Shown in pieces: positions 1 to 8,201 of a stretch of 64,000 nt of DNA. Where the stretch lies: the NCBI RefSeq assembly GCF_021655555.1, contig NZ_AP023086.1, positions 2,696,685-2,760,684 on the forward strand. Direction: 5' to 3'. The notes under the pieces are model-generated. The model did not search any database and was not told where the DNA came from. It was given only the letters and a program-made list of their open reading frames with translations. The stretch is from Marinagarivorans cellulosilyticus. GTDB lineage: Bacteria > Pseudomonadota > Gammaproteobacteria > Pseudomonadales > Cellvibrionaceae. The translations under genes were made by a program, and so were the position numbers. Every line of letters begins with the position of its first letter. Position 1 is the first letter of the stretch.

Positions 1-485
1 ACGAGTATGTCGTCTAGTTTGATAATCTTATCGCCGGCTTCTATACCGGCTTTTACCGCTGGCGTATCGTCGATGGGGGTGACTACGGTTAGCACGCCAT
101 CTTCCATGCTGACCTCAATACCAATACCGCCAAATTCACCGGTTGTGTGTACTTGCAGGTCGTCGAAAGAGGATTTATCAAGGTAGGCCGAGTGCGGATC
201 TAGTTTGTCGAGCATGCCGCGAATGGCATATTCCAGCAGTGTTTTATCGTCGATTTCTTCGACGTAGTTTTTGCGAATTTGCTCGTAAATTTGCGTGAAT
301 ACGCGTAGATCTTCAAGCGGCAGTGCGCCTTTTGCCGGCGCAGGGGGCTCTGTTGTTAGGCCAGGGGTTGTTACGCCAGAGGTTGTTTCGCCTGAAATTG
401 GCGATTCGGCGTTAACACTAAAGGGGAGCGCGGTAACAAACAAGGTGCAGCACGCGAATAGCCAAGATCCACAGCGTGGCATCAT
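1..485 (-). CDS. ctpA: Carboxy-terminal processing protease (S41), N-terminal part
   Basis: Only the first ~161 residues lie in the window; the gene runs off the left edge. After a signal peptide (Met-Met-Pro-Arg-Cys start, hydrophobic core, cleavage near Val-Asn-Ala-Glu) comes a Pro/Thr-rich spacer, then the family N-terminal helices (FTQIYEQIRKNYVEEID, DKLDPHSAYLD) and the beginning of a PDZ domain (GEFGGIGIEV..., ending in AGIEAGDKIIKLDD). S41 C-terminal processing proteases cleave periplasmic substrates, including cell-wall hydrolases, with a Ser/Lys dyad; that catalytic part is outside the window. In relatives the gene follows envC in one operon, but here an insertion sequence sits 47 bp upstream. 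Two adjacent ATG codons (485 and 482) could both be the start. The family is secure from the PDZ and N-terminal signature; the symbol follows the usual neighbour envC. Confidence 0.9.
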   Translation of the reverse strand, partial: MMPRCGSWLFACCTLFVTALPFSVNAESPISGETTSGVTTPGLTTEPPAPAKGALPLEDLRVFTQIYEQIRKNYVEEIDDKTLLEYAIRGMLDKLDPHSAYLDKSSFDDLQVHTTGEFGGIGIEVSMEDGVLTVVTPIDDTPAVKAGIEAGDKIIKLDDIL

Positions 486-532
486 AAAAGCTCCAAAGTT
501 ATTGTTTTTTATAGTAAATCTGAACATAGCGA

Positions 533-1888
533 GGGTCTTCTCCGCTTTAGTGAGGTAAAAAGAGATGCTAAGACCCGCCATATCCGTTGAAATGTAAGGT
601 TCTCACGCCACTACACTTAAACGAATATATGAGCCTTAACATCTCCAGCAAAATTTTGAGCCTTCCTGGTCAGCGTGTCAAACAAGTTCAGCATGACTTG
701 GCCCTGCAAAGATTGACTATACACTGCAAGCGAGACCGTCGTTATAGAGCGATTGACCCGTCAAGTAATGAGGCGGCCAACATCAACCGATACTTGCGCA
801 GAACGATCCGTGATGTCCCTTTGTGTGGCTTCGAGTGCTATTTGGAAGTTGAGCTCGCTCAAGTTGTGACGACTTGCGGTAGGCGTCTAATGGAGGCTTG
901 CGAATTTGTCGATACAGGCAATCGCTATACTCAAAGATTTTGCCAGTTGGTGAGCGGATTGTGTCGCCATATGAGTATCAGCACGGTCAGTCGGCACCTA
1001 AAGCTACGATGGGAAACGGTGAAAAATATGGATAAATTTCACCTAGAGAAAACGTTGCCTGCACTTAATCCTGAAAAATTAATTGACTTAAAATATCTTG
1101 GGGTCGATGAAGTCGCTAGAGCCAAAGGCCATGATTATATGACGGTGATTTATGACATGGAATCCGGTCATTTAATTGGCGTTGAGACAGGCCGTAAAGC
1201 CGAGGTGTTGACAGCGTTTCTAAAGCGCTTACCAGCACAAACCGCTGAAAACATAGAGGCGGTAGCCATGGATATGGGGCCAGCCTATCAAAAATCGGTA
1301 CGCGAATGCTTGCCTAATGCTGACATTGTTTTCGATCGGTTTCATGTGATGCAAAACTACAGTAAAGCCATGAGCAATCAGCGTAGGATCGAGTTCAGAA
1401 AGGCGGATCGCGCAGGCAAAGAGCAGCTTAAAGGTACCCACTACCTGTTGTTAAAAAATGCCGACAAGTTAAATGATAAACAAGCCAATAAACTCCAGAC
1501 ATTGCTCGAAAATAATTCCAATATCAATACACTTTATATACTCAAAGAGCAGCTCCAAGCTTTGTGGAATGCAGGGAATTATGACGCCATGATGAATGCA
1601 TTGGAGCAGTGGTGCGACATCGCGGAACAGACGAATATGCTCTATCTCAAGAAATTTGCAAAGTCACTAAGGAAGCATAGCGTAGGCATTTGTAACTACG
1701 GAAAACACGGGCTGACTAGCGCCAGAATTGAAGCCGGCAATGTCAGCATTGGCATGATTCGCAAGCGAGCAAGAGGCATCAAGGATACCGAGTACTTCAA
1801 GCTAAAAATAAGGCAATCATCGATGCCTGACGAGCAATCCATGTTCTATGGAAGCCACTAGATCACCTCACTAAAGCGGAGAAGAGCC
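533..1888 (+). mobile_element. Complete ISL3-family insertion sequence (1356 bp)
   Basis: The element is bounded by 24-bp terminal inverted repeats (533-556 and 1865-1888) with one mismatch: GGGTCTTCTCCGCTTTAGTG on the left against GGCTCTTCTCCGCTTTAGTG reading in from the right. It is flanked by a perfect 8-bp direct repeat, CATAGCGA, at 525-532 and 1889-1896. IR sequences starting GG(C/G)TCTTC and an 8-bp target duplication are characteristic of ISL3 elements. It encodes one full-length transposase. The intact ends, target duplication and open frame suggest a recent and possibly still active insertion. It lies between envC and ctp, in what is usually a co-transcribed unit. Confidence 0.95.
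587..1861 (+). CDS. ISL3-family transposase
   Basis: A 424-residue DDE transposase filling the insertion sequence. The catalytic core is visible: LGVDEVARAKGHDYMTVIYD carries the first Asp, AVAMDMGPAYQKSVRECLPN with DIVFDRFHVMQ the second Asp region, and SARIEAGNVSIGMIRKRARG the Glu near the C-terminus. FDRFHVM and the SARIE(A/G)xN box are typical of the ISL3 group. The N-terminal zinc-binding region is degenerate, with Cys residues near 47, 80, 96 and 104. The listed start is TTG; an in-frame ATG at 629 (MSLNISSKILSLPG) is an equally good start and gives a normal family length. The frame is uninterrupted, so the enzyme may be functional. Confidence 0.93.
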   Translation: MKCKVLTPLHLNEYMSLNISSKILSLPGQRVKQVQHDLALQRLTIHCKRDRRYRAIDPSSNEAANINRYLRRTIRDVPLCGFECYLEVELAQVVTTCGRRLMEACEFVDTGNRYTQRFCQLVSGLCRHMSISTVSRHLKLRWETVKNMDKFHLEKTLPALNPEKLIDLKYLGVDEVARAKGHDYMTVIYDMESGHLIGVETGRKAEVLTAFLKRLPAQTAENIEAVAMDMGPAYQKSVRECLPNADIVFDRFHVMQNYSKAMSNQRRIEFRKADRAGKEQLKGTHYLLLKNADKLNDKQANKLQTLLENNSNINTLYILKEQLQALWNAGNYDAMMNALEQWCDIAEQTNMLYLKKFAKSLRKHSVGICNYGKHGLTSARIEAGNVSIGMIRKRARGIKDTEYFKLKIRQSSMPDEQSMFYGSH

Positions 1889-1911
1889 CATAGCGATTCT
1901 AACATTGTAGG

Positions 1912-3105
1912 TTACGCCGACTTTTTGAGCCAGTGGTGAGGGTTGGTTGGTGTCCCATTTTTGCGTAGCTCGAAGTACAGCCCTGCTTGAGCTTGACCGC
2001 CGCTGTTGCCTACTGCAGCAATTATTTCGCCGGCGTTAACCCATTCGCCCAAGGTTTTATAAAGGGTTTTATTATGTGCGTACAGGCTAAGCATGCCGTG
2101 GCCGTGATCGACAATAACCAGCAGTCCGTGGCCGCGCAGGTAATCGGCAAAGACGACGCGGCCGTGGTGTACCGCTTTTACGGGTGAGTCGGCGGGTGCG
2201 CCAATAAGCATGCCTTGCCAGCGTACTTTGCCGCTAACGCGCTGGCTGTTGTAACTGTGCCTTACCGGCCCCTTTGTGGGCCAAGGCAGTTGGCCTTTTA
2301 GGCTGGTAATTTTTTGTGTATTGACTGGGGCATCTATATCGCCGGCAACGCGCACAACGCGTTCGATAAGGTTTTGCAGGCGTTTTTGGTCTTTTTCAGA
2401 GGCCTTAAGCTGCTGGTCTTTGGTGGCTATGGTTTGTTCAAGTTTTTTAAGTGTTTGCTTGCGCTCTTTAAACTGTGCTTTGAGGGCTTGTTGTTGTTCG
2501 CGTAGGCTTTTGCTGTTGCGAGCAAGCTTGGTTTGCTCAGCGGCCATTTCGGGTTCGATGCGTGAAAGCCGTTCGATGGTGTGGTTGGCGGCGGCAATTT
2601 GCTCGGCGCGTGCGGCGGCAATGTAATCAAAATACTTTAAATTGCGGGCAACCAAGGCGGCATCGCGCTGATTAAGCAAGAGTTTTAGGTGGCTTTGCTG
2701 GCCCAGCCGGTAAGCGGTATTAACCTGCTCGGTGACTTGGCGCTGTTGCTGCTTTTTTACGCTGGCAAGGGCCTCCTTTTCCCGTCGTAGATCGAGTAGT
2801 TGCACTTGGTTGTTATCGATTTTTTGCTCGAGCTCTTTGGCTTTTTTGTTCAGCTCGCCAATTTTACTTTCACTTTTCTCGAGGTTTTTAAGCAGGTCGT
2901 CGCGTTCGTCTTTAACGCCATCGAGTTCGCCTTTGAGTTGGTTAATCACTGCGCGCAGTTCGTCTAGCTTGGCTTGGCGCGGGTCTTTATCTTGGGCCAA
3001 CAGTGAGGGCGTTATAACCGCGAGTGTGATGGCGAGTAAAATGCGCGTACAGGCGCGTGCTTTAAAGCGCCAAATCACCAATGCGTGGGGCGAGTGCAAC
3101 CGCAT
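1912..3105 (-). CDS. envC: Murein hydrolase activator EnvC (LytM/M23 domain)
   Basis: Periplasmic division factor that activates amidases during septum splitting. From the ATG at 3105 (preceded by AGGAG 6 nt upstream; a longer frame begins at a TTG at 3138) there is a signal peptide ending near SLLAQDKD, a long coiled coil (roughly residues 40-260, rich in Lys/Glu/Gln heptads) and a C-terminal LytM domain (from about residue 280: GQLPWPTKGPV, then GHGLLVIVDHGHGMLSLYAH and GNSGGQAQAGLYFELRKNG). In EnvC the LytM domain is usually non-catalytic; the metal-binding HxxxD motif of active M23 peptidases is not evident here. It is downstream of gpmI and upstream of ctp, the usual order. The 1.4-kb insertion sequence begins only 15 bp past its stop codon. 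Confidence 0.93.
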   Translation of the reverse strand: MRLHSPHALVIWRFKARACTRILLAITLAVITPSLLAQDKDPRQAKLDELRAVINQLKGELDGVKDERDDLLKNLEKSESKIGELNKKAKELEQKIDNNQVQLLDLRREKEALASVKKQQQRQVTEQVNTAYRLGQQSHLKLLLNQRDAALVARNLKYFDYIAAARAEQIAAANHTIERLSRIEPEMAAEQTKLARNSKSLREQQQALKAQFKERKQTLKKLEQTIATKDQQLKASEKDQKRLQNLIERVVRVAGDIDAPVNTQKITSLKGQLPWPTKGPVRHSYNSQRVSGKVRWQGMLIGAPADSPVKAVHHGRVVFADYLRGHGLLVIVDHGHGMLSLYAHNKTLYKTLGEWVNAGEIIAAVGNSGGQAQAGLYFELRKNGTPTNPHHWLKKSA

Positions 3106-3167
3106 GTCGGCTCCTGTTGGTATGCCAGTGGCTGGCAATTGAGTGGATCGTTATTATTGTGCTGGCG

Positions 3168-3207
3168 GCGAGCCCCGCCATAGCGCGTGGCATATGGCGG
3201 GGCTCGC
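3168..3207. terminator. Strong 14-bp perfect hairpin between gpmI and envC
   Basis: GCGAGCCCCGCCAT (3168-3181) is perfectly complemented by ATGGCGGGGCTCGC (3194-3207) around a 12-nt loop. It lies in the short gap between the gpmI stop and the envC start. No T-run follows on the minus strand, so it is not a classical intrinsic terminator. It could attenuate read-through from gpmI into envC or protect the gpmI 3' end. Confidence 0.55.
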
Positions 3208-3221
3208 TTGGCTGGCAATGC

Positions 3222-4769
3222 TTATTTCACGTCGGTTAGGTTTTTACCCGTCATTTCAGCGGGCTGTTCCAAGTTCATTAAGGCTAGCATGGTTGGCGCG
3301 ATATCGGCCAAGCTGCCACCACTTTTTAATGTTAATGCTAACGGGCCAACATAAGCTAGCGGTACAGGCAGAGTGGTGTGCTGGGTGTGAACTTGGTTTG
3401 ACTCTTCATCAAACATTTCTTCTACGTTACCGTGGTCGGCAGTGACTAGTGCGTGCCCACCGACCTTTTCTAAGCATTCGAAGATGCGGCCCATGCATTC
3501 ATCAACGGTTTCAACCGCTTTAACGGCGGCGTCGTAAACACCTGAGTGGCCGACTTGGTCGCAGTTGGCGTAGTTGCAAATGATGGCGTCGAATTGGTTG
3601 CTTTCGATTGCCGCGATGAGTTTATCGGTAACCTCAAAGGCGCTCATTTCAGGTTTTAAGTCGTAGGTGGCAACGTTAGGTGACGGTACCAAAATGCGCT
3701 CTTCGCCATCGTAGAGGGTTTCTTGCCCGCCACTAAAGAAGAAGGTGACGTGGGCGTATTTTTCAGTTTCAGCAATGCGAAGCTGCTTTTTGCCCAAGTT
3801 TTGTAATACTTCGCCAAAGGAGTTTTTAACGTCTTCGGGGGGGAAGGCGCAAGGTGCATCAATCGTGGCGGCGTATTCTGTTGTCATCACGTAATCGGCG
3901 AGTTTAACGGTGCGCTTGCGCTCAAAGCCGTCAAAGTCCGCATCGATAATGGCGTGAGTTATTTCACGAGCGCGATCTGGGCGGAAGTTCATGAAAATAG
4001 CGCTGTCGCCATCTTCCATGCGTACAGGGCTTTCGCCTTCACCAACAATGGTTGTAGCGCCGACAAACTCGTCATTTTCATCGCGGGCATAGGCGGCAGC
4101 CAGGGCTTCTTGCGCGCTGGTTGCAGTATGTAAGCCTTCGCCATTCACCATTACGTTATAGGCTTGCTCTACGCGGTCCCAGCGGTTGTCGCGGTCTAGT
4201 GCGAAAAAGCGGCCCACAACCGAGGCAATACGGCCAACACCTAACTCTTTAAGGGCGGCTTGTGCTTTGCTAAGTGCGCTTTCGGCGCTGCGTGGTGGTG
4301 TATCGCGGCCATCTAAAAAGGCGTGTAAGTACAGCTTTTTAGCGCCACGCTCTGCGGCAAGCTTAAGTGCGGCAAGCATGTGATCTTCGTGGCTATGCAC
4401 GCCACCATCGGAAAGCAAGCCAAAAATATGCACGGCTTTATCGTTGGCGATGGCCTTATCAACGGCGTTGGTATAGGCGCTGTTTGTGAAGAAATCGCCA
4501 TCGCTAATGGCTTTGTTGATGCGGGTAAAGTTTTGGTATATCACGCGGCCGGCACCGAGTGTCATGTGGCCAACTTCAGAGTTACCCATTTGGCCTTCGG
4601 GTAGGCCAACCTCTAAACCAGAGGTTGCAATTAAGGTGTTGGGTGAGTTTTCGCAAACGCCTTTCCATACAGGGGCCTTAGCGTTAGCAATGGCGTTGTA
4701 TTTGTTCACTTCTGAATAACCAAAACCATCAAGAATCAACAGGACAAGGGGTTTCTTTACATCGCTCAT
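3222..4769 (-). CDS. gpmI: 2,3-bisphosphoglycerate-independent phosphoglycerate mutase
   Basis: Glycolytic and gluconeogenic enzyme interconverting 3- and 2-phosphoglycerate with two Mn ions and a phosphoserine intermediate. The 515-residue length is normal. LLILDGFGYSEVNKYNAIA is the N-terminal metal site and EGQMGNSEVGHMTLGAGRV contains the catalytic serine. HAFLDGRDTPPRSAESAL and the C-terminal NYANCDQVGHSGV and LVTADHGNVEEM metal motifs are all present. The start at 4769 has AAAGG 6 nt upstream. It heads the gpmI-envC-ctp group. In pseudomonads it is divergent from the rhodanese-grxC-secB genes; here those lie about 43 kb away in the same relative orientation. Confidence 0.98.
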   Translation of the reverse strand: MSDVKKPLVLLILDGFGYSEVNKYNAIANAKAPVWKGVCENSPNTLIATSGLEVGLPEGQMGNSEVGHMTLGAGRVIYQNFTRINKAISDGDFFTNSAYTNAVDKAIANDKAVHIFGLLSDGGVHSHEDHMLAALKLAAERGAKKLYLHAFLDGRDTPPRSAESALSKAQAALKELGVGRIASVVGRFFALDRDNRWDRVEQAYNVMVNGEGLHTATSAQEALAAAYARDENDEFVGATTIVGEGESPVRMEDGDSAIFMNFRPDRAREITHAIIDADFDGFERKRTVKLADYVMTTEYAATIDAPCAFPPEDVKNSFGEVLQNLGKKQLRIAETEKYAHVTFFFSGGQETLYDGEERILVPSPNVATYDLKPEMSAFEVTDKLIAAIESNQFDAIICNYANCDQVGHSGVYDAAVKAVETVDECMGRIFECLEKVGGHALVTADHGNVEEMFDEESNQVHTQHTTLPVPLAYVGPLALTLKSGGSLADIAPTMLALMNLEQPAEMTGKNLTDVK

Positions 4770-4849
4770 ACAATACCTTTCGACTTTTACGGGGAAATGG
4801 CCGCTATTCTAAACCTTTTAGCGCGTTTTGCGAGGGGGCAAGCCTGCGG

Positions 4850-5224
4850 CTAGGGCTGTTTACGGCCGTTTGCGCTGTTTATTGTTGAGTTATTTTCTAG
4901 CAGCGCGGCATCAAACCATACTTTGGTATAGGCGCCGGCAATCAAAAAGCGATAGCCAGGCGGCAGCGCCAAAAAACGGTAGGCTTCGGCTAGGCTGCGC
5001 TGAATATTACTGGCCGGTAGTTCGCTAAAAAAGTGCGTGTTATCAGTGGGCTGCTCTGCACCACACCAAATAGACCAACCGCAGTGGCCTGCACTAGCAC
5101 TGCGGCGCAGCCCATTTATGGGTAACTGGCCAATGGTTTCTTTGGCGATGTTCATTAAGTCGTTATCGTGGCAGGGGTAGGGTATGGCACCGTGTTTAAT
5201 GCACATTTCCTTTTGTGTGGGCAA
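4850..5224 (-). CDS. Small Imm33-like domain protein
   Basis: A 124-residue cytoplasmic protein without signal peptide or membrane segment. Its centre and end (SAGHCGWSIWCGAEQPTDN, then LALPPGYRFLIAGAYTKVWF) match my memory of the Imm33 immunity-domain pattern, a Gly-Trp-x-Ile-Trp strand, acidic stretch, and a Leu-Pro-Pro-Gly-x-Arg-Phe-Leu-Ile-Ala strand followed by Val-Trp-Phe/Tyr-Asp. Proteins of this kind are found both as immunity partners of polymorphic toxins and as stand-alone genes. No toxin gene adjoins it. The listed TTG start has GGGAG 7 nt upstream; an in-frame ATG at 5206 (MCIKHGA) is the alternative. It is divergent from the DUF2868 gene with 119 bp between. The domain assignment is from pattern memory and moderately sure. 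Confidence 0.6.
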   Translation of the reverse strand: MPTQKEMCIKHGAIPYPCHDNDLMNIAKETIGQLPINGLRRSASAGHCGWSIWCGAEQPTDNTHFFSELPASNIQRSLAEAYRFLALPPGYRFLIAGAYTKVWFDAALLENNSTINSANGRKQP

Positions 5225-5343
5225 GGTGAGGCTCCCAAATAGTTATGAAGTTTGACTGTTGAATGCTTATTGCGCTTGCGGGCTGTGCCCAATACTACCT
5301 GCATACGTTAACATAGCCTTTTGTATCTCCATGAATATTCATT

Positions 5344-6747
5344 ATGTCTTCAGACGTTACCGCTAAATACAGTGAGCTTGGCGCTGTGCCGGCACAGGCT
5401 TTTAATACGGGTGGGTTAAGCTACCGGGTTTTGGCGTGGGTGTATTTTTGCTCGTCGTTGAAACAGCCGGACTGGCAGCAAAAGGCGGCCAGCTTGCAGG
5501 TAGGTAAGGCAGCGATAAACCAGTGGTTGGCACAGGGCGCTATTGCTAGTAAAGCACGCGCTGTGTCTTTTTTGTTGCTATTGCTTGGGGGCCTGCTGGG
5601 TGTTGCGACAATGTTTGGGGCGCTCAGTTATTCGGGCGCTGCACCGGTTAACCTTTGGTTAATGTTGGGCTTATTTAGCGTGTTGCCATTGCTTATGACG
5701 CTAAGCAGCACCTTTACCGCGTTGCGTTTATCAGCCGAACATCCGCCTTTTTTGTTAGAACTTTTTGCGCGTGCAACGCAAAGAGTGAGTGCCGGTATTA
5801 ATGCTTCGCAATTATTAAGAAGTGCCGCGGGGCGGTTGTGGTTATTTAGGCAGGTACAGTGGTTTGGGGTTGTTTTTCAACTTGCTTTAATTATTAGCTT
5901 TATGCTGGTATTGCTATTTAACGATATTGCTTTTGGCTGGTCTTCTACCTTGATTCAACAAGCGCATTGGTTGCCAAATTTTTTAAATATTTTTACTTGG
6001 CCTTGGCAATGGCTAGTAGATGCTCCATCAGGATTACTGGTTGAACAAAGCCAGTATTACCGTGCTAATTCAAACGTGGCGGTTGCTGCGAACCCTGCAT
6101 TATTAGGGCAGTGGTGGCCGCACATAGCAATGGCGATGATTGTTTATGGCTTAATTCCCCGGTGTTTACTGGTTGTTTGGTTATCTTATAAAGCCAGATG
6201 TGTACTGGCGCGTGAAATACGTAATAGTTGCGAGCTTGATAATTTTTTTCAGGTTTGTACTAAAAAAAGCACCATAAAGCCTAAGGTGCCACCGGTTCCG
6301 ACCCAGACTACAGCCGATGAAATAATATTGCCCGCGTTAACCTTAAATGCCGAGTGGCTTGTAAGTTGGCAGCGCGAGTTTAGCAGTGCGCCCAGTACTA
6401 TATTGGGATTAAAAAAATGGCAAGACGACGAACAATGGTTAAAAGACAATGCGAAGAATTGGCAAGGGATTACCTATTTATTAGTGCAGGAGCAGCAAGT
6501 GCCTACCGCCGAGCTTGCCGATATTATCGCGCTTGCGGGCGAGCTAAATTCACAATGTGTAATAGAGTTAGTTGTGCAAGTTAATACGATAGACGAGCCG
6601 GATTCTGAGCGCCAAATACATCAGCTCAAATCGTGGCGCTATTTTGCCACCGAGCAATCGATAAATATTATTTTTACGCGCGCTATAGAGCGGCAAAGCA
6701 ATAACGCAATGGACACGACCGCGCGGGGGAATGGCGATGCACAATGA
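5344..6747 (+). CDS. DUF2868 membrane protein
   Basis: A 467-residue protein with at least four hydrophobic segments (about residues 73-95, 103-122, 174-196 and 255-280) and a soluble C-terminal third. The overall pattern and its immediate neighbour fit DUF2868, a family almost always found directly upstream of a DUF3482 GTPase gene. The two reading frames here overlap by 17 bp, so they are very probably co-translated and form a membrane-GTPase complex. The function is unknown; homology to animal or plant chloride-channel-linked GTPase systems is not claimed. The start ATG lacks a strong Shine-Dalgarno sequence. Confidence 0.8.
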   Translation: MSSDVTAKYSELGAVPAQAFNTGGLSYRVLAWVYFCSSLKQPDWQQKAASLQVGKAAINQWLAQGAIASKARAVSFLLLLLGGLLGVATMFGALSYSGAAPVNLWLMLGLFSVLPLLMTLSSTFTALRLSAEHPPFLLELFARATQRVSAGINASQLLRSAAGRLWLFRQVQWFGVVFQLALIISFMLVLLFNDIAFGWSSTLIQQAHWLPNFLNIFTWPWQWLVDAPSGLLVEQSQYYRANSNVAVAANPALLGQWWPHIAMAMIVYGLIPRCLLVVWLSYKARCVLAREIRNSCELDNFFQVCTKKSTIKPKVPPVPTQTTADEIILPALTLNAEWLVSWQREFSSAPSTILGLKKWQDDEQWLKDNAKNWQGITYLLVQEQQVPTAELADIIALAGELNSQCVIELVVQVNTIDEPDSERQIHQLKSWRYFATEQSINIIFTRAIERQSNNAMDTTARGNGDAQ

Positions 6748-8143
6748 ACCAACGTTTGCCGTTGTAGGCCACCCCAATAAAGGGAAATCCAGTATTGTCG
6801 CAGCACTGACACATACCGATTCTGTTTCTATATCGGCATTATCGGGTACTACAACACAGGCGCAAAGCTTTAGCTTTTATTTGGCTGGCCAACCGTTATA
6901 TCACCTAGTTGATACGCCCGGTTTCCAACGGCCGCGGCAATTGCTGGACTACATCGAACAGCATGCGGCTAATGCCTCTGAGCGCTTGGCTGCGATTCAT
7001 CGCTTTATTACCGAATACCACCAAAAAAATGTACAGCAATCATCGGCGCCGCGCTTTAAAGATGAGGTTGAGCTGTTAACGCCCATTTTAGATGGCGCCG
7101 GTATTATTTATGTGGTGGATGGTTCTGTGCCTTATACCCCTGAATACGAAGCAGAAATGACGCTACTGCAGTGGACAGGGCAGCCGCGAATGGCATTGAT
7201 TAACCCCATTGGCGGCGAGCAATATGTGGGCGAATGGGAAAGTGCGCTGGGGCAATTTTTTAGTTTGGTGCGGGTATTCAACCCGATGACGGCATCGGTA
7301 GATAAGCAGTGCGCGATTTTATCGGCTTTTGCGCAATTAAGTACGCAGTGGCAGCCTAGTTTGGCGCGTAGCCAGCAACTGATTTTGCAGCAGCAACAAC
7401 AGCATGCAACGCAGGCCGCTTTTGCGCTTTCACAATATTTGATTGAGGTCTTACGTTATTCCACAGTTTTACCATTGCCGGACGAATCGTTAAAAAACAC
7501 GTTAAAAAAACAACTTCAAAGCCAGTATAAATATGCGCTTAAGCAGCGTGAGGAACAGTTTCAAGCTTCTATTGCGATCCTTTATGAGCATCAAAATTTA
7601 CAGGCTGAGGGTGACGAGCTAGTTTTGGATTACCCCGATATTTTTGATCAAAGTGCTTGGTATTTGTTTGGTCTTACGCGGCAAAAACTAGTTGCGTTGT
7701 CGGCTTCCGCCGGTGCGGCGGCCGGTGCTTTACTGGATATTGGTGTTGGTGGAGCCTCTTTAATGACTGGGGCTGTACTTGGAGGTATTACCAGCGGTGC
7801 CGCATCGCTGTACTTTTCTGCAGAGCCAGAAAAAATTAGCCTAAAGAAAATGCCTTTAGGGGGGCAGCAGCTAATGGCTGGCCCCGTTAAGAATTTACAG
7901 TTTGCTTTTGTATTATTAGGGCGTGCGTTAAGTTTTCAGCGCGCTGTAGCGCAGCATTCGCATGCTAATCGCGATGTACTGCAGCTACGCTACGAGCAAG
8001 ACGAGCATTGGTTGCAAACCCTAGATAAAACTCAGCAGTTATCTTTAACCCGGTTGTTACAAAAAGCGGGTAAGGGGCTGAGTGCGCGTGAGGTGGAAAA
8101 GTTGCAAGAAATTGTGATGGCGCTCATTTCTAAGGTTGAATGA
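6731..8143 (+). CDS. DUF3482-type GTPase
   Basis: A 470-residue protein with an N-terminal Era/Obg-like GTPase domain. G1 (P-loop) is GHPNKGKSS near residues 13-21, a Thr-rich G2 region follows (SALSGTTTQAQS) and G3 is DTPGF near residue 61. The position expected for the NKxD specificity motif reads MALINPIGG, which is unusual for a GTPase but recurs in this family. The C-terminal half includes a Gly/Ala-rich hydrophobic hairpin (AGAAAGALLDIGVGGASLMT, residues ~320-355), suggesting membrane insertion or association with the upstream DUF2868 partner. The gene overlaps that partner and ends 58 bp before the convergent histidine kinase gene. Confidence 0.85.
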   Translation: MAMHNEPTFAVVGHPNKGKSSIVAALTHTDSVSISALSGTTTQAQSFSFYLAGQPLYHLVDTPGFQRPRQLLDYIEQHAANASERLAAIHRFITEYHQKNVQQSSAPRFKDEVELLTPILDGAGIIYVVDGSVPYTPEYEAEMTLLQWTGQPRMALINPIGGEQYVGEWESALGQFFSLVRVFNPMTASVDKQCAILSAFAQLSTQWQPSLARSQQLILQQQQQHATQAAFALSQYLIEVLRYSTVLPLPDESLKNTLKKQLQSQYKYALKQREEQFQASIAILYEHQNLQAEGDELVLDYPDIFDQSAWYLFGLTRQKLVALSASAGAAAGALLDIGVGGASLMTGAVLGGITSGAASLYFSAEPEKISLKKMPLGGQQLMAGPVKNLQFAFVLLGRALSFQRAVAQHSHANRDVLQLRYEQDEHWLQTLDKTQQLSLTRLLQKAGKGLSAREVEKLQEIVMALISKVE

Positions 8144-8201
8144 TCGGGCCAGAATTGTTTTGAATGAAAATGCGCATCGATTTTAATTTAAATCATAAGG
8201 G

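Noticed and set aside
2732..3142. 136-residue plus-strand protein
   Set aside because: Antisense to the envC coiled coil; the Ser/Arg/Leu-rich composition is the mirror of Lys/Glu/Gln codons.
6568..6777. 69-residue minus-strand protein across the DUF2868/DUF3482 overlap
   Set aside because: It covers two well-supported plus-strand genes and has no supporting signals.
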